Positions 48,709-58,681 of a stretch of 64,000 nt of DNA are shown here, one piece after another. The notes beneath the pieces are model-generated. The model made no database searches. It was not told the DNA's origin and saw only the letters and a program-made list of their open reading frames with translations. Origin of the DNA: Micavibrio aeruginosavorus (GTDB lineage Bacteria > Pseudomonadota > Alphaproteobacteria > Micavibrionales > Micavibrionaceae). Within the stretch, counting starts at the first letter, position 1; every line of letters begins with the position of its first letter. A program made the position numbers and the translations under genes. The stretch spans positions 2,258,342 to 2,322,341 of the forward strand of contig CP066681.1 of the NCBI GenBank assembly GCA_016432265.1, written 5' to 3'.

Positions 48709-50165
48709 GCGCGTTGCTTCTTCCTCTCGTTCAGAACCGTATCCAGTTCACCCGGCAGGGCATAGGCCCATTTGGTGATATCGCCCGCACCGAGGCAGAT
48801 CACCAGATCGTTCGGCTCGCCAATATCGGCGATCATCCCGGCCAGAGCCGCAGGATCATTCAACAACTGCACGTTCTTGTGGCCATGCGCCTTGATGCCT
48901 TGCGCCAGATGGTCGCGATCGGCGCCCTCGACCGGCTGTTCGCCCGCGGCATAGACATCGGCCACGATCACCGCGTCGGCATCATAGAAACAGGTGCAGA
49001 ATTCATCGAACAGGCTGGAAAGTCGCGTATAACGATGCGGCTGCACCACGGCGATCACACGACCGCCCGACTCAGCGACCGCCAGACGGCCGGCCTTCAG
49101 GACGGCCATGATCTCGACCGGATGATGGCCGTAATCGTCAATTACCGTCAGACCGTGGCTTTCACCCGTCTTGGTGAAGCGGCGCTTGACGCCCGAGAAC
49201 CCGGCCAGCGCCTTTTTCATCGTCGCCACGGGGACATCCATCTTGATCGCAACCGAAAGCGCCGCCAGCGAGTTCAGCACGTTATGAACCCCCAGCATCG
49301 GCAGGCTCATATCGCGCACGATCAACTCGCGGCCGTCATCGCTCAGGCTGTCGGCGAACTTCACGTCGTAGACGCTGCCACGCGCGTCGCTGCGCACGTT
49401 AAAGGCATGGACATCGGCCTGCGGGTTGAACCCATAGGTGACGATGCGCTTGTCCGTCACCTCAGGAATCAACCCCTGCACTTCGGGGTGATCGATGCAC
49501 AGCACGGCATAACCGTAGAAGGGCAAATTCTCGATAAAGCGGTAATAGGCCTGCCGCACGTTTTCAAACGCGCCGTAATAATCCATATGCTCGGGATCGA
49601 TATTGGTCACGACGCCGATGGTCGCCGGCAGATGGGTGAAGGTGCCGTCGCTCTCATCGGCCTCCACCACCATCCAGTCGCTCTGGCCAAGGCGGGTATT
49701 GGTGCCGTACTTGTTGACAATGCCGCCATTGATGATGGTGGGGTCGAAACCGGCTTCTTCCAACATCATCCCGATCATCGTCGTCGTCGTGGTCTTGCCA
49801 TGAGTTCCGGCGATGGCAATCGACGATTTCAGGCGCATCAGCTCCGCCAGCATATCGGCGCGGCGGACGATCGGCAGTTTATGCTCGCGCGCAATCATCA
49901 GTTCCGGATTGTCTTTCTTCACGGCCGAAGAGATCACCACGACATTGGCCAGCCCCCCTTCAGCATCGACCAGATTTTCAGGCTTATGGCCGATAGCGAT
50001 TTTTACACCAGCATCGCGCAAACGCTTGACATTGTAATTGTCGGCGATGTCCGATCCCTGCACGGTATAGCCCAGATTGTGCAGAACTTCGGCGATACCG
50101 CTCATGCCGATGCCGCCAATGCCAACAAAATGAATGGTGCCCACATCAAGGGGGGTCGGTTTCAT
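48705..50165 (-). CDS. murC: UDP-N-acetylmuramate--L-alanine ligase
   Basis: 486 residues from the ATG at 50163-50165 ([26 protein letters not shown]). A TTG 27 nt upstream is the alternative. MurC adds L-Ala to UDP-MurNAc. Motifs: [22 protein letters not shown] loop [29 protein letters not shown], and GVKRRF with [10 protein letters not shown], all typical. A 98-bp spacer separates it from the upstream methyltransferase gene, so murC-murB may have an internal promoter. Confidence 0.97.
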   Translation of the reverse strand: MKPTPLDVGTIHFVGIGGIGMSGIAEVLHNLGYTVQGSDIADNYNVKRLRDAGVKIAIGHKPENLVDAEGGLANVVVISSAVKKDNPELMIAREHKLPIVRRADMLAELMRLKSSIAIAGTHGKTTTTTMIGMMLEEAGFDPTIINGGIVNKYGTNTRLGQSDWMVVEADESDGTFTHLPATIGVVTNIDPEHMDYYGAFENVRQAYYRFIENLPFYGYAVLCIDHPEVQGLIPEVTDKRIVTYGFNPQADVHAFNVRSDARGSVYDVKFADSLSDDGRELIVRDMSLPMLGVHNVLNSLAALSVAIKMDVPVATMKKALAGFSGVKRRFTKTGESHGLTVIDDYGHHPVEIMAVLKAGRLAVAESGGRVIAVVQPHRYTRLSSLFDEFCTCFYDADAVIVADVYAAGEQPVEGADRDHLAQGIKAHGHKNVQLLNDPAALAGMIADIGEPNDLVICLGAGDITKWAYALPGELDTVLNERKKQRA

Positions 50166-50263
50166 ACCCAACGCCGTCACTCCGCTTAACAATTAAAAAG
50201 GAAGGCTCAATCTAGCGGGGATTAATCGAAGATGCGACAGGAAATTGAGCGGATTTCTGCGGT

Positions 50264-50899
50264 TTACCCGGGTTTTTGCGCCACAAACAGGCCCATGCGC
50301 GCCAGATGGAAGTAAAAATAGCCGAACAGGCGCTCATGTTTCAGGATTTTGGCCCCGGCCTGTTCAAGACAATCCTGCACGTGGGAATCCTGATGTGAAT
50401 AGATCGCTCCACCGCCCCAGCGCATATGCGCGAACGGAAACAGGCGGGAATGGCGTTCATAGGTGAAAGCCAGGTATCCGCGCGGTTTGATCACGCGCAT
50501 GAACTCCTTCATCACGTCGGGCGTAATCCGGATATGGTCGAACACGCCGGAGGAAAGCACCGCATTGAAATCCGCGTCCGGCAACGGCAAACGATCAGTA
50601 TAGCCGCCCCGTTTGAAAGTAATGTTCCGACGGCCCTGAAAGCGTTTGGTGAATTGCTCCGCCATCGCAAGGCAAGGCTCCAGCCCGGTGATATCCACAG
50701 CCGCCCCCGTATCGCAAATCGCCTGTGTCAGCTTGCCGGTGCCGCAGCCGAAATCGAGCACGCGCATCGCCGGAGTCAACCCCGCCGCTTGCTGGAAAGC
50801 CGCTACCAAACGCGGCGGCACGCGGTCATAACCGCTAAGGCGGGTGATCTGGTCGTAATCCGGAGCGGTTCCGTCATATTGATATCTTATGTCAATCAA
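50264..50899 (-). CDS. Class I SAM-dependent methyltransferase between murG and murC
   Basis: 211 residues if translation starts at the TTG at 50897-50899, which has GGAG nine nt upstream; the frame stays open to a TTG at 50959, but the extra codons are partly repeat-like. The Rossmann fold is clear: motif I VLDFGCGTGKLTQAI, acidic loop GLEPCLAMAEQF, post-II LPLPDADFNAVLSSGVFDHI, then VIKPRGYLAFTYE. It falls in the ubiE/BioC-like group of Methyltransf_11 proteins. The substrate is unknown; nothing ties it to peptidoglycan except position. It starts shortly after murG. Confidence 0.85.
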   Translation of the reverse strand: MIDIRYQYDGTAPDYDQITRLSGYDRVPPRLVAAFQQAAGLTPAMRVLDFGCGTGKLTQAICDTGAAVDITGLEPCLAMAEQFTKRFQGRRNITFKRGGYTDRLPLPDADFNAVLSSGVFDHIRITPDVMKEFMRVIKPRGYLAFTYERHSRLFPFAHMRWGGGAIYSHQDSHVQDCLEQAGAKILKHERLFGYFYFHLARMGLFVAQKPG

Positions 50900-50930
50900 A
50901 ATCCTTCGCTCCGTTCGCTGCCCCTGCTTA
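50882..50930. repeat. Repeat-like GC-rich segment at the start of the methyltransferase frame
   Basis: ATCCTTCGCTCCGTTCGCTG (50901-50920) resembles an arm of the same type of palindromic intergenic element noted at 28721-28800 (ATCCTTCGCTxxGCTCAGGATGAC form). It overlaps the N-terminal codons of the longer methyltransferase frame, a reason to prefer the shorter start. Confidence 0.3.
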
Positions 50931-50971
50931 CGGATACAAAACCGCGATAAATACGTCAAATTCAGACGGGC

Positions 50972-52111
50972 TTAATCTTCCAGATCGTAAGAGCGTATAT
51001 GATCCCAGCCCGAGGCCAGCGCTACTACCAGGTTGCCCAGCCGCCGCGCCGCATCGGGGCGCCCGCACGAACGTGCAGCCTCCGCCGCCCGGAACAGGGT
51101 CTCGGGGTTTTGCAGGAACGTCTCGATCCGCGCCAGCAAGGCATCCTCGGTAAAGCCTTCTTCCGTCATAACCCACGCTCCGCCCTGATCGGCCACAGTT
51201 TCAGCATTGGCCTTTTGCTGCTGGTCGGCGTGGTGAGGGTACGGCACAAAGATCGCCGGGCGGCCCGCCGTTGTTACCTCGGCCACCGTGCTGGCGCCGG
51301 AGCGGGAAATCACCAGGTGCGTCGCCGCCAGAATCTCCGGCACGTCATGAAAGAATGTTTCAAGCCGCGCCTTGATGCCCGCGCGCGTATAAATATCGCG
51401 CGCCGCCTCGATATCCTCGCTGCGGCATTGCTGGATGATCTCGATGCGCGCGCGCTGCGCGGCGGGCAGTCGCGCCAGAGCCGCCGGCACCACTACGGAA
51501 AACACGCGCGCGCCCAACGACCCGCCCATCACGAAAATCTTCAAAGGGCCGTCAGCCTGCAGCAACGGATAAGGAAGCGCATAAAGCCTGCCGATCTCCT
51601 CGCGCACCGGATTGCCGGTGACGACGATACGCGGCGAATCGAAGTCCGATACACCCTCAACATGAGGCAAAGACAGCGCGATCCGGTCAGCGCGTTTTGA
51701 CAGCACCACGTTGGCGCGGCCAAGAACCGCATTTTGCTCATGCAGGATAGTGGGGATTTTTTTATTTTGCGCGACATAAACGGACGGAAAAGACGGATAA
51801 CCGCCGAAACCGATCACCACGGCAGGCTTCAGCTTATCAACCAGTCGGTAGGCCTGCCCGATGCCGATCAGCAACGAGACCGGGCCCGTCAGCTTGCGGA
51901 TAAAACCCTGATGCAGCGTTCCCGATTTCAGGACATGCATGGTCAGGCCGCCGAAGAATTTCTCAAACGTGTGGCCGCGCCAGTCCGTCGCGACCTCGAC
52001 ACGGAAGCCACGTGACACCAGATCCCGGGCCAGCGAAGCTGCGGGCAGCATGTGGCCCCCGGTGCCCCCGGCGCTGATCAAGATAAGCTTGTCGCGAATT
52101 TCCATCGACAT
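50972..52111 (-). CDS. murG: Undecaprenyl-PP-MurNAc-pentapeptide GlcNAc transferase
   Basis: 379 residues. MurG converts lipid I to lipid II. It has the N-terminal glycine loop ISAGGTGGHMLPAASLARDL, the second loop VIGFGGYPSFPSV, HEQNAVLGRAN, MGGSLGARVFS and the donor-binding SRSGASTVAEVTTAGRPAIFVPYPHHADQQQKANAE, all diagnostic. The ATG (52109-52111) follows the ftsW stop by 6 nt. Confidence 0.97.
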   Translation of the reverse strand: MSMEIRDKLILISAGGTGGHMLPAASLARDLVSRGFRVEVATDWRGHTFEKFFGGLTMHVLKSGTLHQGFIRKLTGPVSLLIGIGQAYRLVDKLKPAVVIGFGGYPSFPSVYVAQNKKIPTILHEQNAVLGRANVVLSKRADRIALSLPHVEGVSDFDSPRIVVTGNPVREEIGRLYALPYPLLQADGPLKIFVMGGSLGARVFSVVVPAALARLPAAQRARIEIIQQCRSEDIEAARDIYTRAGIKARLETFFHDVPEILAATHLVISRSGASTVAEVTTAGRPAIFVPYPHHADQQQKANAETVADQGGAWVMTEEGFTEDALLARIETFLQNPETLFRAAEAARSCGRPDAARRLGNLVVALASGWDHIRSYDLED

Positions 52112-52117
52112 AGAAGG

Positions 52118-53302
52118 TCATGCTCCTTGCTGCGCGTCACTGCGGGCGAAAAAACCACGGGCGATGCTGCCGCCTTTAGCCACAGATGTCCGGGGCTGGC
52201 GGCGGGTTAACGCTAGCACCATCCCCATTGCCAGGGCAATTGCCCATAACGAAGAACCCCCATAGCTGATAAAAGGCAAGGTCATGCCTTTGGCAGGCAA
52301 GGCGTTCACGCTCGACCCCATATGCACCACGGATTGCAAACCGAACATGGTCAGGATGCCGCCCGTCGCCAGAATGGAAAAGAGATTGTCGCTGTCCGAC
52401 AGGCGTTTGAGGCCGCGCATGATGATGAAGGCATAAATCCCGAGAATCACCAGAGCAAACCACATGCCCATTTCCTCGGCGGCTACGGCGTATATGAAAT
52501 CGGCATGCGCGTCGGGAATGCTCAGTTTCACCTCGCCTTGCCCCGGCCCGACGCCCATCAAGCCTCCTTCGCGGAAAGCCTCCAGCGATTTGCTGACCTG
52601 ATAATTGTCGCCGCTTGCGGGGTCAAGGAAGCGATCCATGCGGCTCTGGAAGTGCGGCAGCATGAAATAAGCCCCGAACAGGGCGGCGATGCCGCCGATA
52701 CCCAGCGCGCAAATAATCCACAGCGGAAACCCGGCAAGACATACCTGCGCGCCGAAGATGGCAGCGGTCACCACGGTCATGCCGATATCAGGCTGCAGCA
52801 CCAGCAAGGACACGACGATCAGGAACAAGCCCGTTGCTATCCACTGCCCCGGGAAGCCGGGTTGTTCGCGCCAGCGGCTTAAGAACCATGCCGACAACAC
52901 GGCAAAAGACGGCTTCATGAATTCGCTGGGCTGGATCGAGAAGCCGAACAGGCTGATCCAGCGCTGCGCCCCTTTGACCTCGTTGCCGACAAACAGAACC
53001 AGGATCAAACCCAGAATGCTGCACCCCAGAATGATCGTGGCAATCCGCCAGATCGCCCTGGGGCTGCAAAGCGACAGCCCCAGCAGGAGGAACAAAGCCG
53101 GTGTCAGAAAGAACACATGCCGGATCACAAAATGAAATTCGCTCAAATTGAGTCGCAGCGCCACCGGCGGGCTGGCAGTCGTCACCAGCATCACACCCAG
53201 AATCATCAAAGCCAGCAAGGCCGCCAGCATCGGCCGGTCGACCGTCCACCACCAGCGCCCGAGTATGGAACGATCCGTCCGTGAAAACATGCCATTAGCC
53301 AT
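52118..53302 (-). CDS. ftsW: Divisome SEDS glycosyltransferase FtsW
   Basis: 394 residues with about ten membrane helices. FtsW polymerises septal peptidoglycan with FtsI. SEDS motifs: GAQRWISLFGFSIQPSEFMKPSF, IPDAHADFIYAVAAEEMG (acidic catalytic region) and PAKGMTLPFISYGGSSLWA. Start ATG at 53300-53302 overlaps murD by 8 nt. The basic C-terminal tail RRQPRTSVAKGG is cytoplasmic. It is distinguished from the second SEDS gene in this window (rodA, 7277) by its place in the dcw cluster. Confidence 0.97.
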   Translation of the reverse strand: MANGMFSRTDRSILGRWWWTVDRPMLAALLALMILGVMLVTTASPPVALRLNLSEFHFVIRHVFFLTPALFLLLGLSLCSPRAIWRIATIILGCSILGLILVLFVGNEVKGAQRWISLFGFSIQPSEFMKPSFAVLSAWFLSRWREQPGFPGQWIATGLFLIVVSLLVLQPDIGMTVVTAAIFGAQVCLAGFPLWIICALGIGGIAALFGAYFMLPHFQSRMDRFLDPASGDNYQVSKSLEAFREGGLMGVGPGQGEVKLSIPDAHADFIYAVAAEEMGMWFALVILGIYAFIIMRGLKRLSDSDNLFSILATGGILTMFGLQSVVHMGSSVNALPAKGMTLPFISYGGSSLWAIALAMGMVLALTRRQPRTSVAKGGSIARGFFARSDAQQGA

Positions 53303-54677
53303 CTTTCACCTCCTGTAAAGCCTTCACCAGCCGGGTGAATTCCTCGCCGCGATGCTCGAAGCTCCTGAATTGATCGAACGAAGCGCATGCCGGCGACAAC
53401 AGGACAACGCCCTTGCCATTGGCCCGCGCCGCCTGATCCGCCTGACGCACGGCCTCCTCAAGCGTACCGCATCTGGAAACATTCACCTTCTGTGCCTCAA
53501 GCCACGTCGCAAAATCGTTCATCGCCTCTCCGATGGCAAACGCCCCTTTAAGACGATGCATGTAAGGTTCGAGCCCCGACAGGCCACCTTCCTTGGCGCG
53601 GCCGCCGACAATCCAAAAAATATCCTCGTAACAAGCCAGCGCTTTTTCAGCAGCGGCAGCGTTCGTCGCCTTGCTGTCGTTGACGTATTTTACGCCCCTG
53701 CTTTCGGCGACAATAAACTGGCGATGCGGCAAACCGGGAAAACTGCGCATAGCTCGCATGATTTTGTCCGGGGGAATCCCCGTCATCCGTGCCGCCGCAT
53801 AAGCTGCCGCCGCGTTCTGCTGGTTATGAAGGCCGGGCAAGGTCGCAATATCGAGGTCGCCGGCTTTCACGGTATCGGCGAACATCGCGTCGTATAACGC
53901 TCCCTGCAAAGTATAAACGCCCCCTTCTGCAACTCGCCCGACGGCAATCGGATAGACATCCCTTTCTCCGGCCTCTTTGATGTCTCCGGACATCCGCAAA
54001 GAGTAACCGTCATCAATCCCGATGATGGCCGCGCCCTGCCCGCGAAACAGGTTTTTCTTCGCCTGGTAATATCCCTCAAGCGAGCCGTGACGATCGAGAT
54101 GGTCGGGGGTCAGGTTGAGATGAACCGCAATATCGGGCGTAAACGTCGGGCACAGGTCAATCTGATAAGATGACATTTCGATCACGAATGCCCCGTCGTG
54201 CGGCGGCATGTCCAGATCCAGAACCGCATGACCGATATTGCCACCCACTTCAACGGCAACGTTGCAGCGGCTGAGGATGTGCCCGACCAGCGCCGTCGTT
54301 GTCGATTTGCCGTTGGTGCCGGTGATCGCAATCGTTTGCCGCCCATGACCGAGGCGGTACAAAAACTCAACGTCGCAGATGATTTCAAGGCCGGCCCGAC
54401 GCGCCTTTTCCACCACCGGATGCGGCTTGGGAAAATGCAGCGGCACGCCGGGGGCCAATACCAGAAAGGCATAGGCCGTAAAATCGCTTTCAAGCAACCC
54501 GTCCTTCGCCCCGGCGGCCACGGCCTCGGCAATGTTGGTCGGGTCGTCGTCCCCCGCTACAACAGCGACCCCGGCCTGATGCAGGCTGCGGATCACGGCC
54601 ATATTCGACCGTCCGATTCCGAAAACGGCGACCGGCTTATGATCCAGAGTCTTGGCGAAGGAGCGCAGATTGATCAT
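53295..54677 (-). CDS. murD: UDP-N-acetylmuramoylalanine--D-glutamate ligase
   Basis: 460 residues from the ATG at 54675-54677, which overlaps the mraY stop (ATGA). MurD adds D-Glu. Sequence landmarks are [14 protein letters not shown], the ATP loop [78 protein letters not shown] and [16 protein letters not shown], then [22 protein letters not shown], the standard MurD C-terminus. Confidence 0.97.
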   Translation of the reverse strand: MINLRSFAKTLDHKPVAVFGIGRSNMAVIRSLHQAGVAVVAGDDDPTNIAEAVAAGAKDGLLESDFTAYAFLVLAPGVPLHFPKPHPVVEKARRAGLEIICDVEFLYRLGHGRQTIAITGTNGKSTTTALVGHILSRCNVAVEVGGNIGHAVLDLDMPPHDGAFVIEMSSYQIDLCPTFTPDIAVHLNLTPDHLDRHGSLEGYYQAKKNLFRGQGAAIIGIDDGYSLRMSGDIKEAGERDVYPIAVGRVAEGGVYTLQGALYDAMFADTVKAGDLDIATLPGLHNQQNAAAAYAAARMTGIPPDKIMRAMRSFPGLPHRQFIVAESRGVKYVNDSKATNAAAAEKALACYEDIFWIVGGRAKEGGLSGLEPYMHRLKGAFAIGEAMNDFATWLEAQKVNVSRCGTLEEAVRQADQAARANGKGVVLLSPACASFDQFRSFEHRGEEFTRLVKALQEVKDG

Positions 54678-55759
54678 CGTAATTTCAGCGTCGAAAGCCC
54701 TACCAGTGCCAGAATGATCGCGATAATCCAGAAACGAATGACAATGGTGGTTTCCGGCCAACCCTTTTTCTCGAAATGATGATGCAGCGGCGCCATGGCG
54801 AAGACGCGCTTGCCGGTCATCTTGAACGACATGACCTGCACGATCACGGATACGGTTTCCAGCACGAACAAGCCGCCCACAATCGCCAGCACCAGTTCAT
54901 GCTTGGTAATGACGGAAATCGCGCCCAAAACCCCGCCCAGCGCCAGCGACCCCGTATCCCCCATAAAGACACGCGCAGGCGGCGCGTTGTACCACAGGAA
55001 GCCAAGTCCGCCCCCCACCAGCGCACCGCACAGAATCGAGAGCTCGCCCGTCCCGGCGACATAAGGAATTTGCAAATAATTTGCAAATTCGGAATTTCCT
55101 GAAAGATAGGCGATCAACCCGAAGCAAGCCGCCACAATGGCGATCGGCACGATCGCCAGCCCGTCGAGCCCGTCGGTGATATTGACGGCGTTCGAAGCCC
55201 CCACCATCACCACCAGCGCCCACGGCACGAAGAAATAACCGAGATTGATAAAGAAATTCTTGAAGAAAGGAATAGCGACATGCGTTTCAATGTGCGCAGG
55301 CAAAGCCTGAATGATCAGCGCAGTTGCAACCGCCCCGATGATGATCTGCCCCGCAAGCTTGAGCTTGCCAGGCAAGCCTTTTGAGTTTTTCTTGGTCAGT
55401 TTCAGATAGTCGTCGCCGAACCCGATCAACCCGTAACCGACCATCACCAAAAACGCGATCCAGATAAACGGATTAGCCAAATTGGCCCACAACAGCGCGC
55501 TGATCGTAACCGATATCAAAATCATCAAACCGCCCATTGTCGGCGTGCCGGACTTGCTGGCATGCGCTTCTTCAAGATACTGCCGGATATTGCTGGCGCT
55601 GCCCTGTTTCGATTTCAGCCAGGCGATCATGCGCGGCCCCATCAGCAAACAAAGGAAAAAAGCCGTCAGAATCGCCGCGCCGGTGCGAAACGTCAGATAG
55701 CGAAACAGGTTGAAAATAATGAAATCGTCACCGAGGGGCGACAGCAAATTATATAGCAT
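54674..55759 (-). CDS. mraY: Phospho-N-acetylmuramoyl-pentapeptide transferase
   Basis: 361 residues from the ATG at 55757-55759 ([13 protein letters not shown]), overlapping the murF end by 11 nt. MraY transfers phospho-MurNAc-pentapeptide to undecaprenyl phosphate, giving lipid I. It has about ten membrane helices and the conserved cytoplasmic loops: [62 protein letters not shown] and [14 protein letters not shown]. Confidence 0.97.
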   Translation of the reverse strand: MLYNLLSPLGDDFIIFNLFRYLTFRTGAAILTAFFLCLLMGPRMIAWLKSKQGSASNIRQYLEEAHASKSGTPTMGGLMILISVTISALLWANLANPFIWIAFLVMVGYGLIGFGDDYLKLTKKNSKGLPGKLKLAGQIIIGAVATALIIQALPAHIETHVAIPFFKNFFINLGYFFVPWALVVMVGASNAVNITDGLDGLAIVPIAIVAACFGLIAYLSGNSEFANYLQIPYVAGTGELSILCGALVGGGLGFLWYNAPPARVFMGDTGSLALGGVLGAISVITKHELVLAIVGGLFVLETVSVIVQVMSFKMTGKRVFAMAPLHHHFEKKGWPETTIVIRFWIIAIILALVGLSTLKLR

Positions 55760-57212
55760 GATCCATCCCCCCCTTCTTGTTCGCGGGCTTGCCGGAATTT
55801 TTCTGCCCTGGCAGGGCGCGCAGCGTTTCCACCACGATATCCATGCGGCTGCCATGCGATCCCTTGACCATTACGACATCCCCCGGAGTCAGAACGTCGG
55901 GCACGATCTCGGCCAGCTCCTTGCTGGTCGCGCGGTGTTCGCCTTGCTGGTTGGCAGGCAAGGCGTCATGAAGGGTTTTCATCAACGTGCCGCAGGTATA
56001 AACCAGGTTGACCCCGGCTGTCTGCAGCGGTAAAGCCAGGTCGGCGTGCTCGCGCGGCCCGTTCGGCCCCAGTTCCAGCATATCGCCGAGGATGGCGATC
56101 CGGCGTCCGCCGCGCCCGGGGTCGATCAGAGCCAGAACCTTGAACGCCGCGCGCATCGCCACCGGCGAGGCGTTATAGCTTTCATCGATCAGAGTCACAG
56201 GATTCGACGGGTCGCCAATATCCAGCAATTCGCGCTTGCCGCGCCCGGCGATGGGCTGGATGGTTTCCAGCGCCGCCACAGCCTTTTTCATGTCACCGCC
56301 GGAAATCTTGACCGCGCCTAAAACAGAAAGCGCATTGATCGCGATATGACGCCCCGGGATCAGCAAGGTGAAATCGACATTCTCGCCCTGAACCCATGCC
56401 TTGATCCGCGAGCCGTTGGCCGCTTCGAGGCAATCGACAAGGCGGATATCGGCGTCGGCATGCTGACCGAAAGACACGACCTTGACGCCTCTGGTCATCG
56501 CCGCCGCCTTCAAGTGCGCGAACCATTTATTATCATGCGGCAGCAACACCGTGCCGTTATGATCCATGCCGTCGAAAATTTCCGCCTTGGCATCGGCGAT
56601 ACCCTGCTCCGAAGCGAAATTCTCGATGTGCACCGGCGCTACTGTGGTGATGATGGCAATATCCGGATGCACCATTTTGCTGAGAGGCGTTATCTCGTGC
56701 GCGTGATTCATCCCCATTTCAAAAATGCCATAATCCGAGCCGGGGTGCATCGCCGCCAGCGTATAGGGAACGCCCCAATGATTGTTGAAACTGCCTTTGC
56801 TGGCATGAGTCTGACCCAAAGCCGAAAGCGCCACCGCCAGCATTTCCTTGGTGCCGGTTTTTCCCACCGATCCGGTAATCCCGATCACCGTGGCATGCGA
56901 ACGAAAGCGCGCGGCCATACCCAAATCCTGCATCGCCTTCATGGTGTCGCCAACAACCAGCAACGGCCCGCCGGCATTGGACGGCGGCTGACTGACCATC
57001 GCCGCTGCCGCGCCCTTCTGGAAGGCTTCGTTCACAAACTGGTGCCCATCCATCTTGTCGCCTTTGATCGCGATAAACAGATCACCCTGTTTGATCGTGC
57101 GTGTATCGATGGAGATGCCCGTCGCTTGCCAGGGCTGCGTCGATTTACCTTGCGTCGCGGCTTCGGCCTCGGCTGAGATCCAGATCGTTTGCGATCCCGT
57201 ATGTTGGCTCAT
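55749..57212 (-). CDS. murF: UDP-MurNAc-tripeptide--D-alanyl-D-alanine ligase
   Basis: 487 residues from the ATG at 57210-57212 (ATGA overlap with murE). MurF adds D-Ala-D-Ala. Motifs: [29 protein letters not shown] loop [60 protein letters not shown] and ILGDMLELG, then [15 protein letters not shown]. The ATP loop has GKTGTKE in place of the common GKTTxKE. Confidence 0.96.
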   Translation of the reverse strand: MSQHTGSQTIWISAEAEAATQGKSTQPWQATGISIDTRTIKQGDLFIAIKGDKMDGHQFVNEAFQKGAAAAMVSQPPSNAGGPLLVVGDTMKAMQDLGMAARFRSHATVIGITGSVGKTGTKEMLAVALSALGQTHASKGSFNNHWGVPYTLAAMHPGSDYGIFEMGMNHAHEITPLSKMVHPDIAIITTVAPVHIENFASEQGIADAKAEIFDGMDHNGTVLLPHDNKWFAHLKAAAMTRGVKVVSFGQHADADIRLVDCLEAANGSRIKAWVQGENVDFTLLIPGRHIAINALSVLGAVKISGGDMKKAVAALETIQPIAGRGKRELLDIGDPSNPVTLIDESYNASPVAMRAAFKVLALIDPGRGGRRIAILGDMLELGPNGPREHADLALPLQTAGVNLVYTCGTLMKTLHDALPANQQGEHRATSKELAEIVPDVLTPGDVVMVKGSHGSRMDIVVETLRALPGQKNSGKPANKKGGMDHAI

Positions 57213-58681
57213 GATATGCTTCCTTGCTTTAAATTCCGTATAGCTTGCGCCGCTTCCGCGACATCGTCGAACGGCTCGACGCGCCCGGCAACAATCTGCC
57301 CTTGTTCGTGCCCCTTGCCGGCAACAACCAGCACATCGCCGGCTTGCATATGGGCAACCGCCCATCCGATGGCTGCGCGACGGTCGCCGATCTCTTGCGC
57401 GCCCGGCGCCTCCGCCATCATCGCGGCGCGAATTTTCTCAGGATTCTCGCTGCGCGGATTATCGTCGGTGATAACGGCGACATCGGCCAGCGTGAACGCC
57501 AGCCGCCCCATGATCGGACGCTTTCCGGGATCGCGATCGCCGCCGCACCCCACCACGCAGATCAGCCGCCCTTGCGTATGCGGACGCAGTGCCTTCAGGA
57601 TATTTTCAAGCGCATCCGGCGTGTGCGCGTAATCAACATAAACGGCCCCATGCGGATGCCCCGGCACCAGTTGCAAGCGGCCCGGCGCGCCCTTCAGCCT
57701 TTCCAGCGCAAGAATGGCTCTCTCCGCCCGCTCGGGATCGATCGCCAGCACCAACCCTAAAGCCGCCAGCGCGTTCATCACCATGAACTCGCCCACCAGC
57801 GGCAACTTCAATTCATAGAGTTTGCCCTGCCAGCCGATGGCAAGCGCCTGCCCGTCGGCATGAGTCTCGCAGGATCGCAAAATAAGCGCCTGCGCCTGAC
57901 GGCCGTAATCAATCACCTTCACACCGCGCTCATCGCATATCGCGCGTAAAACCGCATACTGCGGAATATCGGCGTTCAGCACCGCCACGCCATCCGCGGC
58001 CAGAACCTCGCGGAACAAACGCGCCTTGGCGGCAAAGTAATCGTCCATATCGGGATGGTAGTCGAGATGGTCGCGTGTCAGGTTGGTGAAAGCCGCTGCC
58101 TGAACGCGCACGCCGTCAAGCCTGTATTGCGACAGACCGTGACTCGAGGCCTCCATCGCAAGGTGATCGATCCCCGAAGCCGAAAGATCGGCCAGCGTGG
58201 CCATCAGCGAAACGATATCCGGCGTCGTCATCGACGATGCGCGCGTGTCTTTCATCGCCGCTATTTCAAGGCCGCGGATGCCCAAGGTGCCAAGGCTGGC
58301 CGCCTTGATTCCCAGATTTTCCCAGATTTGCTGGGTAAACCAGGCCGTCGATGTCTTGCCGTTGGTGCCGGTGACCGTCGCCACATGGCGTGGCTGTCGC
58401 CCATAAAAACGGGCGGCCATCTGCGCCAGACAGCGGCGCGGGTTGCCGTCTTCGATCACCGCCACATCCGGAGGACGAACGATATCGCGCGCCGAAGCGC
58501 ACAGGATCGCCGTCGCGCCATTGCGCATCGCATCCTCGACATAGCGCCGCCCGTCGGTCTTGCTGCCGGGGAAAGCGGCAAACAACCAGCCCTCTTCAAT
58601 GCGGCGGCTATCCTCGCTCAGCCCCTCGATGTCAGGGTCGGGCTGGCCACGATAATTTTCATTCAGTTGTGAAAGTCGCAA
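57209..58681 (-). CDS. murE: UDP-MurNAc-L-Ala-D-Glu--meso-diaminopimelate ligase
   Basis: 490 residues. The start is read as TTG at 58679-58681 (MRLSQLNENY), with GGAAGGGGGG just upstream inside ftsI; no ATG fits the family N-terminus, giving a 23-nt overlap with ftsI. Motifs are ATVTGTNGKTSTAWF, EASSHGLSQYRLDGV and LTRDHLDYHPDMDDY, the carbamoyl-Lys site in AAKARLF, and DYAHTPDALENIL. The DNPR motif (TDDNPRSENP) selects meso-diaminopimelate, so the peptidoglycan should be of the DAP type. Confidence 0.96.
   Translation of the reverse strand: MRLSQLNENYRGQPDPDIEGLSEDSRRIEEGWLFAAFPGSKTDGRRYVEDAMRNGATAILCASARDIVRPPDVAVIEDGNPRRCLAQMAARFYGRQPRHVATVTGTNGKTSTAWFTQQIWENLGIKAASLGTLGIRGLEIAAMKDTRASSMTTPDIVSLMATLADLSASGIDHLAMEASSHGLSQYRLDGVRVQAAAFTNLTRDHLDYHPDMDDYFAAKARLFREVLAADGVAVLNADIPQYAVLRAICDERGVKVIDYGRQAQALILRSCETHADGQALAIGWQGKLYELKLPLVGEFMVMNALAALGLVLAIDPERAERAILALERLKGAPGRLQLVPGHPHGAVYVDYAHTPDALENILKALRPHTQGRLICVVGCGGDRDPGKRPIMGRLAFTLADVAVITDDNPRSENPEKIRAAMMAEAPGAQEIGDRRAAIGWAVAHMQAGDVLVVAGKGHEQGQIVAGRVEPFDDVAEAAQAIRNLKQGSIS

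Noticed and set aside
48714..50189. 491-codon open frame antisense to murC
   Set aside because: A shadow of murC; His/Arg/Gln-rich with no recognisable domain.
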